Made by a program: the position numbers and the translations under genes
In this document: positions 53,378 through 62,915 of the stretch, piece after piece
How the letters are laid out: every line of letters begins with the position of its first letter
Position numbering within the stretch: position 1 is the first letter of the stretch
Assembly: GCF_001444405.1 (NCBI RefSeq)
Contig: NZ_CP013188.1
Coordinates: forward strand, 558,001 to 622,000
Reading direction: 5' to 3'
Source: Pseudoalteromonas phenolica
GTDB lineage: Bacteria; Pseudomonadota; Gammaproteobacteria; Enterobacterales; Alteromonadaceae
Length of the DNA stretch: 64,000 bases
Notes under the pieces: model-generated
Databases searched by the model: none
The model's input: only the letters and a program-made list of their open reading frames with translations
What the model was told of the DNA's origin: nothing

Positions 53378-53917
53378 ATGTTAGAAGTTTTGATATTGGC
53401 CGTCGCGCTCAGTATGGATGCCTTTGCAGTATCGGTTGGGCTTGGTGCAAAAAAGCAAGATAATTTAAGTAAACTTGCTCTAATGTGTGCGATTTATTTT
53501 GGTGCATTTCAGGGGGCGATGCCACTAATTGGGTACTTGGGTGGAGTAGGTTTACTGAATTGGCTTGGTGACTTCAAACAATCTATTGCATTCATAATAC
53601 TCTGTGGAATTGGCGCAAAGATGATATACGAAGGGGTTGACTCTGAGCAGGAGGCTGAATTTAAACAGTTAACGCAGAAAGTAATGTGCTTATTGGCTAT
53701 TGCTACCAGTATTGATGCGATGGCTGCAGGGTTCACTTTAAACTTAATACCAGTAAACCCTATTTTTTCCTGTTTTATTATTGGTGTTATTACCGCTGTG
53801 TTTAGTTATGTCGGTGTTTTGGTTGGCAATAAATCTGGTACTTGGCTGGAAAATAAAGCTGAGATACTGGGTGGCGTGGTTTTAATCTTGATTGGATTTA
53901 AGTTTTTGCTGCTTTAA
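53378..53917 (+). CDS. mntP: Manganese efflux pump MntP
   Basis: A 179-residue inner-membrane protein with six hydrophobic helices and the two family signatures, SMDAFAVSVGLG (~11-22) and ATSIDAMAAG (~109-118), whose aspartates lie in the Mn2+ path. Exports Mn2+ to prevent toxicity. ATG 53378 gives the standard family start; the upstream in-frame frame from 53333 is not supported. I looked for a yybP-ykoY manganese riboswitch in 53230-53377 and did not recognise one. Confidence 0.9.
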   Translation: MLEVLILAVALSMDAFAVSVGLGAKKQDNLSKLALMCAIYFGAFQGAMPLIGYLGGVGLLNWLGDFKQSIAFIILCGIGAKMIYEGVDSEQEAEFKQLTQKVMCLLAIATSIDAMAAGFTLNLIPVNPIFSCFIIGVITAVFSYVGVLVGNKSGTWLENKAEILGGVVLILIGFKFLLL

Positions 53918-54045
53918 CATATAAACACTTTTCTTGTTTTAATTTAAGGCTTACTTGTTGTTCCACTACCTAATATGACAACGTCCATTTTATTGTCATT
54001 TTTGAGTGCTTTAATTGTCATAAATGAACAAATACAAAGCTTGTT

Positions 54046-55269
54046 ATGAAAAGATTTCTAGGACTAGGACTAATATTTCTCGTAGGGTGCAGTACCAAGC
54101 AACCTTCACTATTGAATGAGGAAGTGCAAGTCGGTGTGCGACCCTATTATTTACTAGAACAACTACCAGATTCTGAACTAAAGAGCCGACTTAGCGCGTG
54201 TGAAGGTTCGAGCTTTAAAAAAACTGATTTCTCTATAGGCCATCGAGGCGCGCCTCTGCAATTTCCTGAACATACGAAAGAGTCATATATTGCAGCAGCT
54301 AGAATGGGGGCTGGTATATTAGAGTGCGATGTGGCTTTTACTAAGGACGAGGCCTTGGTGTGTCGTCATTCTCAGTGCGACCTGCATACCACGACAAACA
54401 TATTAGCCATGCCTGAACTTGCGAATAAATGTCGTATTCCTTTTCAAGCAGGCGATATCAACAAAGGGATTAAGGCTCAGGTCCAGTGCTGTACTTCAGA
54501 TTTAACCCTAGATGAATTTTTGCAGCTCAAAGGCAAGATGGACGGTGCCAACGAATTTGCTAGAACAAAACAAGAGTATATGCAGGGCACACCTAAGTGG
54601 CGCACTGATTTATATGCAGCAAGTGGTACATTAATGACGCATAAACAAAGTATTGCGTTATTCAAACGGCTAGGCGTAAAAATGACGCCTGAGCTTAAGA
54701 CACCACAAGTTGAGATGCCATTCAACGGCTTTACTCAGCAAGATTATGCGACAAAACTGATTGCAGAATATAAGCAAGCAGATGTGCCGGCGAAGGATGT
54801 GTTTCCTCAATCGTTTTTACTCTCAGACGTACAATATTGGATTAAACATCATCCTGATTATGCTCAGCAAGCGGTTTACTTAGATGATAGCTATGAAATT
54901 GCTGGGTTTGATCACAATGAACCGAGTACTTGGCTACATACGATGGATGAACTGAAAGCCATGGGAGTGAATATCATAGCGCCACCGCTTTGGATGCTTG
55001 TGAAAGTCAATGATAAAGGGGAGCTTTCACAATCAACTTATGCGATAGAAGCTAAACAGGCAGGGTTAAACATCATAGCCTGGTCACTAGAAAGATCTGG
55101 GCCGCTCAATAATGATGGTGGTTTTTATTATCAATCAGTGAAAGAGTTAGCTAAAGATGATGGATTTACGTTAACGCTTTTAGATTTTCTAGCCCAAGAT
55201 GTGGGTGTAATTGGTGTATTCAGTGATTGGCCCGCAACAACAACGTTTTATGATAACTGTATAAATTAA
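54046..55269 (+). CDS. Lipoprotein glycerophosphodiester phosphodiesterase
   Basis: A 407-residue GlpQ-type enzyme that hydrolyses glycerophosphodiesters to glycerol-3-phosphate and an alcohol. The leader ends FLVGC (lipobox, C at ~15), so it is tethered in the periplasm or outer membrane. The TIM-barrel GDPD domain starts with IGHRGAPLQFPEHTKESY (~63-80), followed by LECDV (~92-96) and CRHSQCDL (catalytic His ~107), with WSLERSG near the C-terminus. Several extra cysteines occur. Monocistronic by context. Confidence 0.88.
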   Translation: MKRFLGLGLIFLVGCSTKQPSLLNEEVQVGVRPYYLLEQLPDSELKSRLSACEGSSFKKTDFSIGHRGAPLQFPEHTKESYIAAARMGAGILECDVAFTKDEALVCRHSQCDLHTTTNILAMPELANKCRIPFQAGDINKGIKAQVQCCTSDLTLDEFLQLKGKMDGANEFARTKQEYMQGTPKWRTDLYAASGTLMTHKQSIALFKRLGVKMTPELKTPQVEMPFNGFTQQDYATKLIAEYKQADVPAKDVFPQSFLLSDVQYWIKHHPDYAQQAVYLDDSYEIAGFDHNEPSTWLHTMDELKAMGVNIIAPPLWMLVKVNDKGELSQSTYAIEAKQAGLNIIAWSLERSGPLNNDGGFYYQSVKELAKDDGFTLTLLDFLAQDVGVIGVFSDWPATTTFYDNCIN

Positions 55270-55280
55270 TTTGAATAAAA

Positions 55281-55316
55281 ACTACACAATCAGTAGTTTT
55301 TTGTGTAGCTTTATTC
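55281..55316 (+). terminator. Possible terminator after the phosphodiesterase
   Basis: CTACACAA (55282-55289) pairs with TTGTGTAG (55301-55308), followed by a short T-rich stretch. Modest quality. Confidence 0.4.
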
Positions 55317-55344
55317 TGTACAGATCAGACAACAAGGAATAATT

Positions 55345-55620
55345 ATGAAAAGTTTTACACTGAGTGCCTCATTAATCGCGATGATTTTTTTAGCTGGCTG
55401 TAATTCTACTAATAACAATCTTCAGGCTAACAATGCAGAAATAAATGAAGAAGATATGGTGTGTTATACAGAGCCGAAGCTGGGTAGTCGATTTGTAAAG
55501 AAAAAATGTGTGACTAAAGAAGAAGATGCATATCGTAAGGCATTTGCTGAGCGTGATGCGGAAAAGTTTGAAAGGTCAATTGCTACTCGAGGCGGAGCCG
55601 GTACAAGAAGTGGTAAGTAA
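55345..55620 (+). CDS. Small lipoprotein
   Basis: A 91-residue lipoprotein: leader ending FLAGC (C at ~19), then a hydrophilic, charged body with two cysteines (~38 and ~53) and a basic, glycine-rich end (RGGAGTRSGK). AAGGAATAATT precedes the ATG. The layout is like small alteromonad lipoproteins of unknown role. Confidence 0.7.
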   Translation: MKSFTLSASLIAMIFLAGCNSTNNNLQANNAEINEEDMVCYTEPKLGSRFVKKKCVTKEEDAYRKAFAERDAEKFERSIATRGGAGTRSGK

Positions 55621-55637
55621 TTAAAAACCTGAATTAA

Positions 55638-55672
55638 TAAAAAGCCCTAGAAAATTCTCTAGGGCTTTTTGC
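55638..55672. terminator. Bidirectional terminator
   Basis: AAAAAGCCCTAGA ... TCTAGGGCTTTTT forms a perfect stem with A and T runs on either side. It lies between the convergent lipoprotein gene and TonB receptor gene and can serve both. Confidence 0.9.
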
Positions 55673-55681
55673 TTTTATGTC

Positions 55682-58351
55682 TTAGAAGTTGTACTTGAAT
55701 TTCGCGTACATCTGACGACCAAGCGCATTATGGGTTTTGTTATCAATCCCCATTGATTCAGATGGTGCTTGCGGCGCTTCTTCATTCATGAGGTTTGCTG
55801 CACCGGCTGTTAAGATTAGATTATCAAAACCTGTGTAGCTCACTGAAGCATCCAGCGTGGTCCAAGAATCAATCTTAAACTTATCACCATTAGCATCTTC
55901 TAAATCATTGTAAGCGTCGATGTGGCTGAAGCTTAGCGTAGTGAGTACATTATCTAATTCCCAATCAATGCTTGCAGTCCATCTGAACTGAGGATGCTGA
56001 TATTCACCATTTAGATCTTCAGCAGCAATTGAGGTGTTACCATTTGCATCACTCTCAAAAGATTGCTCTTCGAAGTTCAGTGCATAACTAAGTTTATAGT
56101 CAAACTTGAAGAAGCCCATGTCATTGGTATCAAGCTTATAAGCAAGGTTTAAATCAAAACCATCTGTCTCACGACCACCAATGTTCACGAAGGTATCATA
56201 GATAGTTTGAATACGACCTGGAGTACTGCCTTCGTTCGGGCCCCGTACAACCAGGTTTGCATCAGTACCACAACAATCAACTAGCTTTTGCGCACCGATT
56301 TTTTTGATAAGATCTTCTTGGTCGTAGTTCCAATAGTCCACGCCCACAGAGAAATCTTCCGTCGCTTGCCAAACAACACCTAAATTGTAGTTAGTTGATG
56401 TCTCAGGTTGTAGGTTTTTGTTACCAGCAACAACGGCTGTGTACTCGTACGGTTCACAGTCAAGTTCGGAGCCTGTAATTTTACAGCGCTCTTTGTCGAT
56501 GACGCTTGGCGATTCGTCAGTACGCCCTAAGTGAAGTTGAACCAAAGAAGGTGCTCTAAACGCAGTACCCCATGAACCACGAACAACTAAATCTTCAGAA
56601 GGTGCCCAGCGGAAGGCAACTTTAGGATCAGTGGTATTACCAAAGTCACTGTAGTTTTCATAACGAAGAGCTAATTGCAGCTCTAATGTTTCAAGCACTG
56701 GCACACTGAATTCAGCAAATAGGGCGGTGTTATCGCGATCACCGTTAGCCTGCGTTGCTTCCGTACCAAAGATCTCACCACGTAGGTATTGGCTATCTGG
56801 ATTATCTTCGATTTTCTCGTATCTGTGTTCTAAACCAAATGCAGCAGCCACCGCGCCTGCTTCTAGTTCAAATACTTCACCTGATACAGTCGCATCAAAA
56901 GACTGCATGCTTGAGCTACCATACCGTGTTGTTGTTGTTTCAATGAAAGCTAAACCTTCAGGGGTATTGGTACTTGGTTCAAACGGATTCCAATAACCTT
57001 TATCGATCGCTTCTTGAGCACGTAGTTTGTTCGGGAAGCCATCAAAGCCTTTTTCTACTGCACTTGAACGAATAGCTGAGTAAGCTGTTTCCCAATCCCA
57101 ATCGTTAAATGAACCACGGGCGCCGATCACGGCACGATAATACTCAGAGTCGACGTCTTTCTTACGGTTGCCAATATCATATGTACGACGGCGCATTGAA
57201 ATATCAACACCATGTAGGAAATGATCAGCGTCATCGGCAAGTGGATGATTTGGGTTATCGCCGCTCATGAATAATTCTGTGAAGCTTGGACTACCTGCAC
57301 CTTGAATGAATGTAGAAGCGTGTTGCGCTGAAAACTCCATGAAGCCTTCAATGTCATCGGTAATTTCTTGCACGCCGTTGTAGTTAAAACTGATACGTTC
57401 AGTTGAAGGCACTAAGCTCATATGTGGTGCATAGTCATATCGGCAAATATCGCCAATGATCAATGACTCATCACATTTATCATTGCCCCAAACGTCTGCA
57501 AAAATAGTCTGCTTAACTGGTGTGCCGTCATCGGCAATGCTCTTAGTTGGCAGGGCATTCCATTGTGCGTCAGTTAGCATGCTTCTAACAACTTCTATGC
57601 TTCCCGGGATACCTGAAGAGCTCAGCGAATTATTACCACCACGGAAACGTTGATCGGCTGTTGAGGCATAATCACGGTCAGCATAAAATACGTCGCCGCG
57701 TTTAAAATAGTCTAGAGAGAAGTTGTGATAACCTTTATCACTTGTAGAACCCCAAAGTAGGGTGAAGTTTTGCTCTTCACCACCGCCGTCAGCGGTATCT
57801 GAGATTTTACCAGCGACTTCAAATCCATCGATGTCGTCACGCATAATAATATTGATTACACCAGCTACAGCGTCAGAACCGTAAGTTGCAGAGGCACCGT
57901 CTTTAAGAATATCGATACGTTTTACAGCTGAAACTGGGATAGTATTTAAGTCAACAAAAGAGGTTTCGATGTCTTTTGCGAATGGACTTACAGCAACACG
58001 ACGACCATTAATTAATACCAATGTTGACGAAGCACCTAAGCCTCGAAGTGCAACACTTGAACCACCGTTGGCGGTATCATCACTTGAGTTACCCTGAGTA
58101 CTAAAAGTACCTGCGCCTGATACTGGTAATTTTTGTAATGCGCCAATTAGATCTGTTGAACCTGTCGCAGCTAGGTCTGCTGCAGAGAGAGACTGTATTG
58201 GTGAAGGGCCTTCCATATCAGTGCGTTTAATATGTGAACCAGTAACTTCGATGCGTTCTACTTCTTCGGTATTTTCAGCAGCATATATTGAAGTTGAATT
58301 AGCAACGATCACAGCCATTGCTACAGCAGATAGTTTATTGATTACTTTCAT
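55682..58351 (-). CDS. TonB-dependent receptor
   Basis: An 889-residue outer-membrane receptor. Signal peptide ending SIYA|AEN; TonB box-like VERIEVTGSHIKRTD (~31-45). The plug has the VALRGLGASSTLVLINGRRV and GASATYGSDAVAGVINII motifs (~100-170) of the large alteromonad receptor subgroup often used for peptides or oligosaccharides. The barrel is long, with DKERCKITGSELDCEPYEY and LVDCCGTDAN loop cysteines, and ends in KFKYNF. Ligand unknown. It is monocistronic, ending in the shared terminator. Confidence 0.92.
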   Translation of the reverse strand: MKVINKLSAVAMAVIVANSTSIYAAENTEEVERIEVTGSHIKRTDMEGPSPIQSLSAADLAATGSTDLIGALQKLPVSGAGTFSTQGNSSDDTANGGSSVALRGLGASSTLVLINGRRVAVSPFAKDIETSFVDLNTIPVSAVKRIDILKDGASATYGSDAVAGVINIIMRDDIDGFEVAGKISDTADGGGEEQNFTLLWGSTSDKGYHNFSLDYFKRGDVFYADRDYASTADQRFRGGNNSLSSSGIPGSIEVVRSMLTDAQWNALPTKSIADDGTPVKQTIFADVWGNDKCDESLIIGDICRYDYAPHMSLVPSTERISFNYNGVQEITDDIEGFMEFSAQHASTFIQGAGSPSFTELFMSGDNPNHPLADDADHFLHGVDISMRRRTYDIGNRKKDVDSEYYRAVIGARGSFNDWDWETAYSAIRSSAVEKGFDGFPNKLRAQEAIDKGYWNPFEPSTNTPEGLAFIETTTTRYGSSSMQSFDATVSGEVFELEAGAVAAAFGLEHRYEKIEDNPDSQYLRGEIFGTEATQANGDRDNTALFAEFSVPVLETLELQLALRYENYSDFGNTTDPKVAFRWAPSEDLVVRGSWGTAFRAPSLVQLHLGRTDESPSVIDKERCKITGSELDCEPYEYTAVVAGNKNLQPETSTNYNLGVVWQATEDFSVGVDYWNYDQEDLIKKIGAQKLVDCCGTDANLVVRGPNEGSTPGRIQTIYDTFVNIGGRETDGFDLNLAYKLDTNDMGFFKFDYKLSYALNFEEQSFESDANGNTSIAAEDLNGEYQHPQFRWTASIDWELDNVLTTLSFSHIDAYNDLEDANGDKFKIDSWTTLDASVSYTGFDNLILTAGAANLMNEEAPQAPSESMGIDNKTHNALGRQMYAKFKYNF

Positions 58352-58633
58352 GATTTCCCTGTTAATCTATGTTGTCATTGTTATGGTGAAATGTTTTTTT
58401 AACATAGTGGCAACCTTATGTGAATAGCCTATCTACTTATATTTGAAACAATATATGGCTGTTGTTACATTTTGCATTAATGTACCCGTTGAGTTTTCTG
58501 AAATGTTCCTGAAATGGCAATAATTAAAATAAAATTAATTACTTACAATTTAATACATTTATTTTAGTGCAGTTGCTCAAAGTTCAGTGTAAGTTCCAAA
58601 TTGAGGAATTTAATCCAAATAAGGAACATTGAA
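58352..58633. other. Divergent intergenic region
   Basis: About 280 bases between the receptor gene (minus) and the Ig-like lipoprotein gene (plus). AT-rich, presumably with both promoters; no operator is recognised. Confidence 0.4.
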
Positions 58634-60994
58634 ATGCGTAACCTATCAATATTTATTTTTTGTGTTTTGTTAACAGCCTGTGGTGGTGGCGGGGGAAATA
58701 AAAGCGAGCCTGTAAATCCACAGCCAGTAGGTCAAAATAAAGCACCTGAAGTCACTATTTCAGGTGACACAGAAACGTCTGCTCTAACGGCAATTCGATT
58801 AAGTACATCAATCTATGACCCTGAAAATGAGGCTGTTACTATAAATTGGACCAGCTCGTTGAGTGGCGTGAACTTTATGGAATCATCTGATACGGGAGTA
58901 TTAGTGCAATTTCCCGCTGTTACAACTGATCAAGAAGTAACGCTAACTCTTGAAGTGACAGACAGTGCCAATAACAAAGTAAAGAAAACTTTTACAGTTA
59001 TGGTGAAAGCCACAGATAGCCAAGTTGATATTGATTTACAAAATAACTACGAATTTTTCTCTGGTGATTCAATCAATATCACAGCAAAGTTCTCTTCAAA
59101 TGAAGAAATTACGGACATTGCATGGCAAACAGATGAGTTAGAGCTTTCTAATATGAAAGTTACTACGCAAGAATCGAATAATAGTGGCTCATCAACGCTT
59201 ACTTTCACAGCGCCAACATTAACTAGCCAGTATTCTTATACTTTGAACTTTGTTGTAACTACGGATCATGATGAATACCGTAAGCCCTTCGAACTAACTA
59301 TTTTACCAAAAAGTGACGAAGGTTTGACCGTTAATCTTGACGCAAGTTATGAGCTAAACGAACAAGATTATTTGCTGATAGAGCCTAAAATTCAATCATC
59401 TGAGCGCATTGTCTCTTATCAATGGCGCTGGTTGGATACTTCATTAGGAGAACTAACCAATGCCCAAAATAAAACCGTGACTATCAAAGCAAATGAGGTA
59501 TCTGATGACGCTAGTGCAATATTAATGTTGGATGTTGAAGCGCAAAGTGGCGAGAAAAAGTCAGTCCAAACTGAAGTTAAAGTGAAAAATGTTGTACAAA
59601 TAGGCAAATTATCGTTATCGGTCAATAGAGTTTATGCTGCGCCAGGGCAAGAAGTGGTGGTGAGCGTTGATACTGATAGTGCTGAGGATATCCAGTCTTT
59701 TGAGTGGATCGTAAGTTCAGAGCTAATTACTGATAAAACCGAAACAGCAACAAGCCTCAAAATGATAATTCCAGAGCAGACTAGTTTAGTTGCAAACACA
59801 TTAGTGACTTATAAAGTGACGTTTAAAGATGGAAGAGAGTTTAGTAAGAATGCGACATTTGACATGCTGAGTAAGTCATCTGTTTCATCAGTTTTAAAGG
59901 TAATTGAACCTGAAACAACACCGCAGTTATATAAAAATGAAGAGTTAATATTTACAGCGCAGATACAAGATAATGCGAGCATACTCGACAATATTTCTCT
60001 AGATGTGTCAGATGTTACATATGCTGATTTAGAAATAGCTGAGTTGACTTACCTTGGTGATGCGATACAAATTAAGCTTAAGGCAAGTGAGATTAAGTTA
60101 GCAGCTAATATGATGCTACGAATTGTGATGCAGGCAGGCACAGTTTCTACGATTGAGTATGTTGATGTGAAATTAAATCGAAGTCATCTGAAGCTATTTA
60201 CAGGCAGTCGTAAAACTTACCTCTCTGGCAGTGATTATTATGTTTTCGGTTACGCTCAGGACTATTATGGACAAGAAAATCATGATTTGACTTGGTCAAC
60301 GACTTCATCTGATTTAGAGGTTGAGGTAGTAGACTCTACAGTCGCTAAAGTTACGAATAATTCGACGAGTACATACCCTAAGGTTGTTTTAAATGCCGTC
60401 GATAAAGATGGACAAAACATCTCTGAAGATGGGTATAGCAATATGACATCGGTGATCAACAAGACTGGTGAAAAGTACAATTGCTACTTCAGAGTTGATG
60501 AGGTGCTTTGTAGAGATAGCAATAACTTTTTATTTAATGTTGGAGAAATAACGGTACCGATTAAACAAGGGATCGCGAGAGGAAACTATTTCTGTTTGTT
60601 GAATAACCAAGGCGAGGTTAGCTGTTTTGGTAGTGTCTATGAAAAAGTGACCAGAGTGCCTGAGATGGGTTTAGTATCTGATATTGTCGCGGTCTCAAAA
60701 GAAGACGCTTGTGCAAAATTAATCTCTGGCGCGTGGAGTTGTTGGGGTGAAAATGAGTCACATTTCAATGATTTGCTAAAAGATAAAGCGAATGTTGATA
60801 CTATTGTTTCAACTGAAAAATCGGTTTGCTTGGTTAATAATGGTTACATTGAATGCTATGACTTAAATAATAACCTGATTTATAAAGACCAGAATGCGTT
60901 TATTGAAACTATTGAAGTGAGCAGGCTTCTTAAAAGGCTATGTTATAGAACAACTGAACAAAGTTTAAATACATGCCCAACAGAGATTGAGTAA
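58634..60994 (+). CDS. Large Ig/PKD-like lipoprotein with RCC1-like end
   Basis: A 786-residue lipoprotein. ATG 58634 follows AAGGAA; the lipobox LTAC is followed by a GGGGGN spacer (C at ~17). Residues ~40-125 are a PKD/cadherin-like domain (APEVTISGD, AIRLSTSIYDPENEAVTINW). Further beta-sandwich repeats continue to ~590. The last ~180 residues contain cysteine-flanked repeats (YFCLLNNQGEVSCFG, GAWSCWGEN, SVCLVNNGYIECYD) like RCC1 beta-propeller blades, too few for a full propeller. Probably displayed at the outer membrane; partner unknown. Confidence 0.75.
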   Translation: MRNLSIFIFCVLLTACGGGGGNKSEPVNPQPVGQNKAPEVTISGDTETSALTAIRLSTSIYDPENEAVTINWTSSLSGVNFMESSDTGVLVQFPAVTTDQEVTLTLEVTDSANNKVKKTFTVMVKATDSQVDIDLQNNYEFFSGDSINITAKFSSNEEITDIAWQTDELELSNMKVTTQESNNSGSSTLTFTAPTLTSQYSYTLNFVVTTDHDEYRKPFELTILPKSDEGLTVNLDASYELNEQDYLLIEPKIQSSERIVSYQWRWLDTSLGELTNAQNKTVTIKANEVSDDASAILMLDVEAQSGEKKSVQTEVKVKNVVQIGKLSLSVNRVYAAPGQEVVVSVDTDSAEDIQSFEWIVSSELITDKTETATSLKMIIPEQTSLVANTLVTYKVTFKDGREFSKNATFDMLSKSSVSSVLKVIEPETTPQLYKNEELIFTAQIQDNASILDNISLDVSDVTYADLEIAELTYLGDAIQIKLKASEIKLAANMMLRIVMQAGTVSTIEYVDVKLNRSHLKLFTGSRKTYLSGSDYYVFGYAQDYYGQENHDLTWSTTSSDLEVEVVDSTVAKVTNNSTSTYPKVVLNAVDKDGQNISEDGYSNMTSVINKTGEKYNCYFRVDEVLCRDSNNFLFNVGEITVPIKQGIARGNYFCLLNNQGEVSCFGSVYEKVTRVPEMGLVSDIVAVSKEDACAKLISGAWSCWGENESHFNDLLKDKANVDTIVSTEKSVCLVNNGYIECYDLNNNLIYKDQNAFIETIEVSRLLKRLCYRTTEQSLNTCPTEIE

Positions 60995-61017
60995 ATAATT
61001 TAGTATCTAAATGAAGT

Positions 61018-61047
61018 GAAAAAAGAGCCGACTAGGCTCTTTTTTGT
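61018..61047. terminator. Bidirectional terminator
   Basis: AAAAAGAGCC-GACTA-GGCTCTTTTTT between convergent genes, with A and T runs on both sides. Confidence 0.9.
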
Positions 61048-61052
61048 TTTTA

Positions 61053-61634
61053 TTAAGCGCAAACGTCTTTGAACAGTTGCTTTGCTAACTTTTTCAATGT
61101 GTCAGGTTCAGGGTGCGTATTCGCAAATGTACGTAAGCCATAAATACCCATTACAAAATATCGTCCTCTACATTCCGCTGAGCGCTCATCAGAAATATCG
61201 CCCTCATTTTGTGCGCGAGCAAATTTATCGGTAATTGCTGCCTGCCATGCTTCTAGTTGCTGGCTGATTAAGGTTTGTACTTCACTATCTTGTTCTGCAA
61301 GTTCATTAAGTGCCTTTGTGAGCAAGCAGGCTTTACTGGTATCACAGCTTAAACACTCTGCAACAATATGCCCTAAGTAGTCTTCTAGACCTTGTTTACT
61401 TGAGTCGCTATTGATGAAGAAAGCACAAAATTCATCGCTTCTATCTTGGTTATATTGCGAAATTGCAGCCAGCAGTAAGCCTCGTTTATTCTCGAAAGCA
61501 CAGTAAATAGACCCAGGGTGAAGACCCGTTGCTTGCTTGAGATCTTGCATACTGGTTTTAGTGTAACCCTTATTTAAAAAGGCCTGCATGGCAGCTCGAA
61601 GTACTGCAACTTTGTCGAATTCGGCACTACGCAT
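61053..61634 (-). CDS. TetR-family repressor (divergent from nemA)
   Basis: A 193-residue TetR regulator. The N-terminal helix-turn-helix is TKTSMQDLKQATGLHPGSIYCAFENK (given here only by its ends: TKTSMQDL at ~20 and GSIYCAF at ~36). The ligand domain carries several cysteines (CAFF, AECLSCDTSKACL), which may be redox- or electrophile-sensing, as with NemR-type regulators. It is transcribed divergently from the flavin reductase gene, with three matching operators in the gap, so it should repress both. Confidence 0.85.
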   Translation of the reverse strand: MRSAEFDKVAVLRAAMQAFLNKGYTKTSMQDLKQATGLHPGSIYCAFENKRGLLLAAISQYNQDRSDEFCAFFINSDSSKQGLEDYLGHIVAECLSCDTSKACLLTKALNELAEQDSEVQTLISQQLEAWQAAITDKFARAQNEGDISDERSAECRGRYFVMGIYGLRTFANTHPEPDTLKKLAKQLFKDVCA

Positions 61635-61675
61635 TGTATTTGTCTTGAAGTGTTAATGAGACAAGTTTAAATCAA

Positions 61676-61693
61676 TTTGAATGTTTGTTCAAA
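61676..61693. promoter_or_regulatory. TetR operator 1
   Basis: TTTGAA-TGTTTG-TTCAAA, an inverted repeat of TTGAA with a 6-bp spacer, nearest the repressor gene. Confidence 0.65.
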
Positions 61694-61699
61694 AAAGTT

Positions 61700-61717
61700 C
61701 TTGAACGATCATTCAAA
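61700..61717. promoter_or_regulatory. TetR operator 2
   Basis: CTTGAA-CGATCA-TTCAAA, the same inverted repeat, 24 bp from operator 1. Confidence 0.65.
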
Positions 61718-61726
61718 TAGGGCTAT

Positions 61727-61744
61727 CTTGAATAAACGTTCAAG
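61727..61744. promoter_or_regulatory. TetR operator 3
   Basis: CTTGAA-TAAACG-TTCAAG, the most symmetrical copy, 27 bp from operator 2 and 23 bp before the nemA start. Confidence 0.65.
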
Positions 61745-61767
61745 AATATTACTTAAAGAGATATCCC

Positions 61768-62811
61768 ATGACTGACAACCTATTTCAACCATTTGCATTA
61801 AACAGCACCATAGAACTAAAGAATCGTATCTTAATGGCACCGCTTACGCGTTGTATGGCCGATGATAATTTGGTACCAACTCAAGCGATGGCTGATTATT
61901 ATGCTCGTCGAGCAGGTGCAGGCCTCATCATCACAGAGGCAACACAAATTCGTGAAGACGGCCAAGGTTATCCAAATACACCGGGTTTATTTACGCCTGA
62001 GCAAATTGATGGTTGGCGCGTTGTCACAGATGCAGTGCATAAAAATGGCGGAAAAATCTTTGCACAAATTTGGCATACAGGGCGAGTATCTCACCCGTAT
62101 TTTTACAAAGGCGATGAGGTACTTGCGCCAAGTGCTGTAAAGGTTGAAGGTACTGTGCCGAGAATGCGTGAACTTGAATATCAAACGCCAACCCCTATGA
62201 CGCAAGCTCAGATCCAACAAATGGTTGATGATTTTGCACAAGCTGCATCGAATGCCATTGATGCTGGATTTGATGGTGTAGAGATCCACGGTGCTAATGG
62301 CTATCTTGTTGACCAGTTTTTGCATTACTCAAGTAATACCCGTGAAGATGAATTTGGTCAGACTCCAGAGAATATGGCACGTTTTCCACTGCAAGTAGTA
62401 GATGCCATCAGTGACCGAATTGGCTCAGATAGAACCGCGTTACGTTTATCTCCTGGGGCATATTTCAATATGGAAGCTGACAGCAGAGACAAAGCTGTGT
62501 TTGATTATTTGTTAGATCAATTGTCTGAGCGCCAATTAGCGTATCTGCATGTAGGTATCTTCGACGATGCCATGGAATTCGATTATTTAGGCGGTACTGT
62601 GAGTAGATATATCCGCCAAAATTATCCACATACACTGGTGGGTGTGGGTGGCTTTTCGGCAGAGACTGGCAGCCATGCAATAGCTGAAGATAAATTCGAT
62701 TTACTGGCAATTGGCCGACCTTTCATTGCTAACCCAAATTATGTTGAGCGTGTTCAAGCAGGTGAAACAGTGGTTGAATACTCAGAAGAAATGCTAACAC
62801 AACTTGTTTAG
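61768..62811 (+). CDS. nemA: Old-yellow-enzyme family reductase (NemA-like)
   Basis: A 347-residue FMN flavoprotein of the NemA/OYE group, reducing activated alkenes such as N-ethylmaleimide and other electrophiles with NAD(P)H. Motifs: NRILMAPLTRCMA (~19-31), the substrate-binding pair in VEIHGANGYLVDQFL (His ~179, Asn ~182), a TREDEFG loop and VGVGGFSAETG near the FMN phosphate site, then AIGRPFIANP. Full length. AAAGAG lies before the ATG. Divergent from and probably controlled by the TetR gene. Confidence 0.9.
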   Translation: MTDNLFQPFALNSTIELKNRILMAPLTRCMADDNLVPTQAMADYYARRAGAGLIITEATQIREDGQGYPNTPGLFTPEQIDGWRVVTDAVHKNGGKIFAQIWHTGRVSHPYFYKGDEVLAPSAVKVEGTVPRMRELEYQTPTPMTQAQIQQMVDDFAQAASNAIDAGFDGVEIHGANGYLVDQFLHYSSNTREDEFGQTPENMARFPLQVVDAISDRIGSDRTALRLSPGAYFNMEADSRDKAVFDYLLDQLSERQLAYLHVGIFDDAMEFDYLGGTVSRYIRQNYPHTLVGVGGFSAETGSHAIAEDKFDLLAIGRPFIANPNYVERVQAGETVVEYSEEMLTQLV

Positions 62812-62863
62812 AGCTGAGGTTTTAGCAAAATAAAAAAGTTTCCGATTTAAAATTCACTTAGAC

Positions 62864-62897
62864 CAAAGTGCTTACTCTTTAGTAAGCACTTTTTTAT
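62864..62897. terminator. Bidirectional terminator
   Basis: AAGTGCTTACT and AGTAAGCACTT form an 11-bp stem followed by a T run on the + strand. It separates the convergent nemA and hydrolase genes. Confidence 0.88.
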
Positions 62898-62915
62898 ATT
62901 TTTTAATTATTTTCT

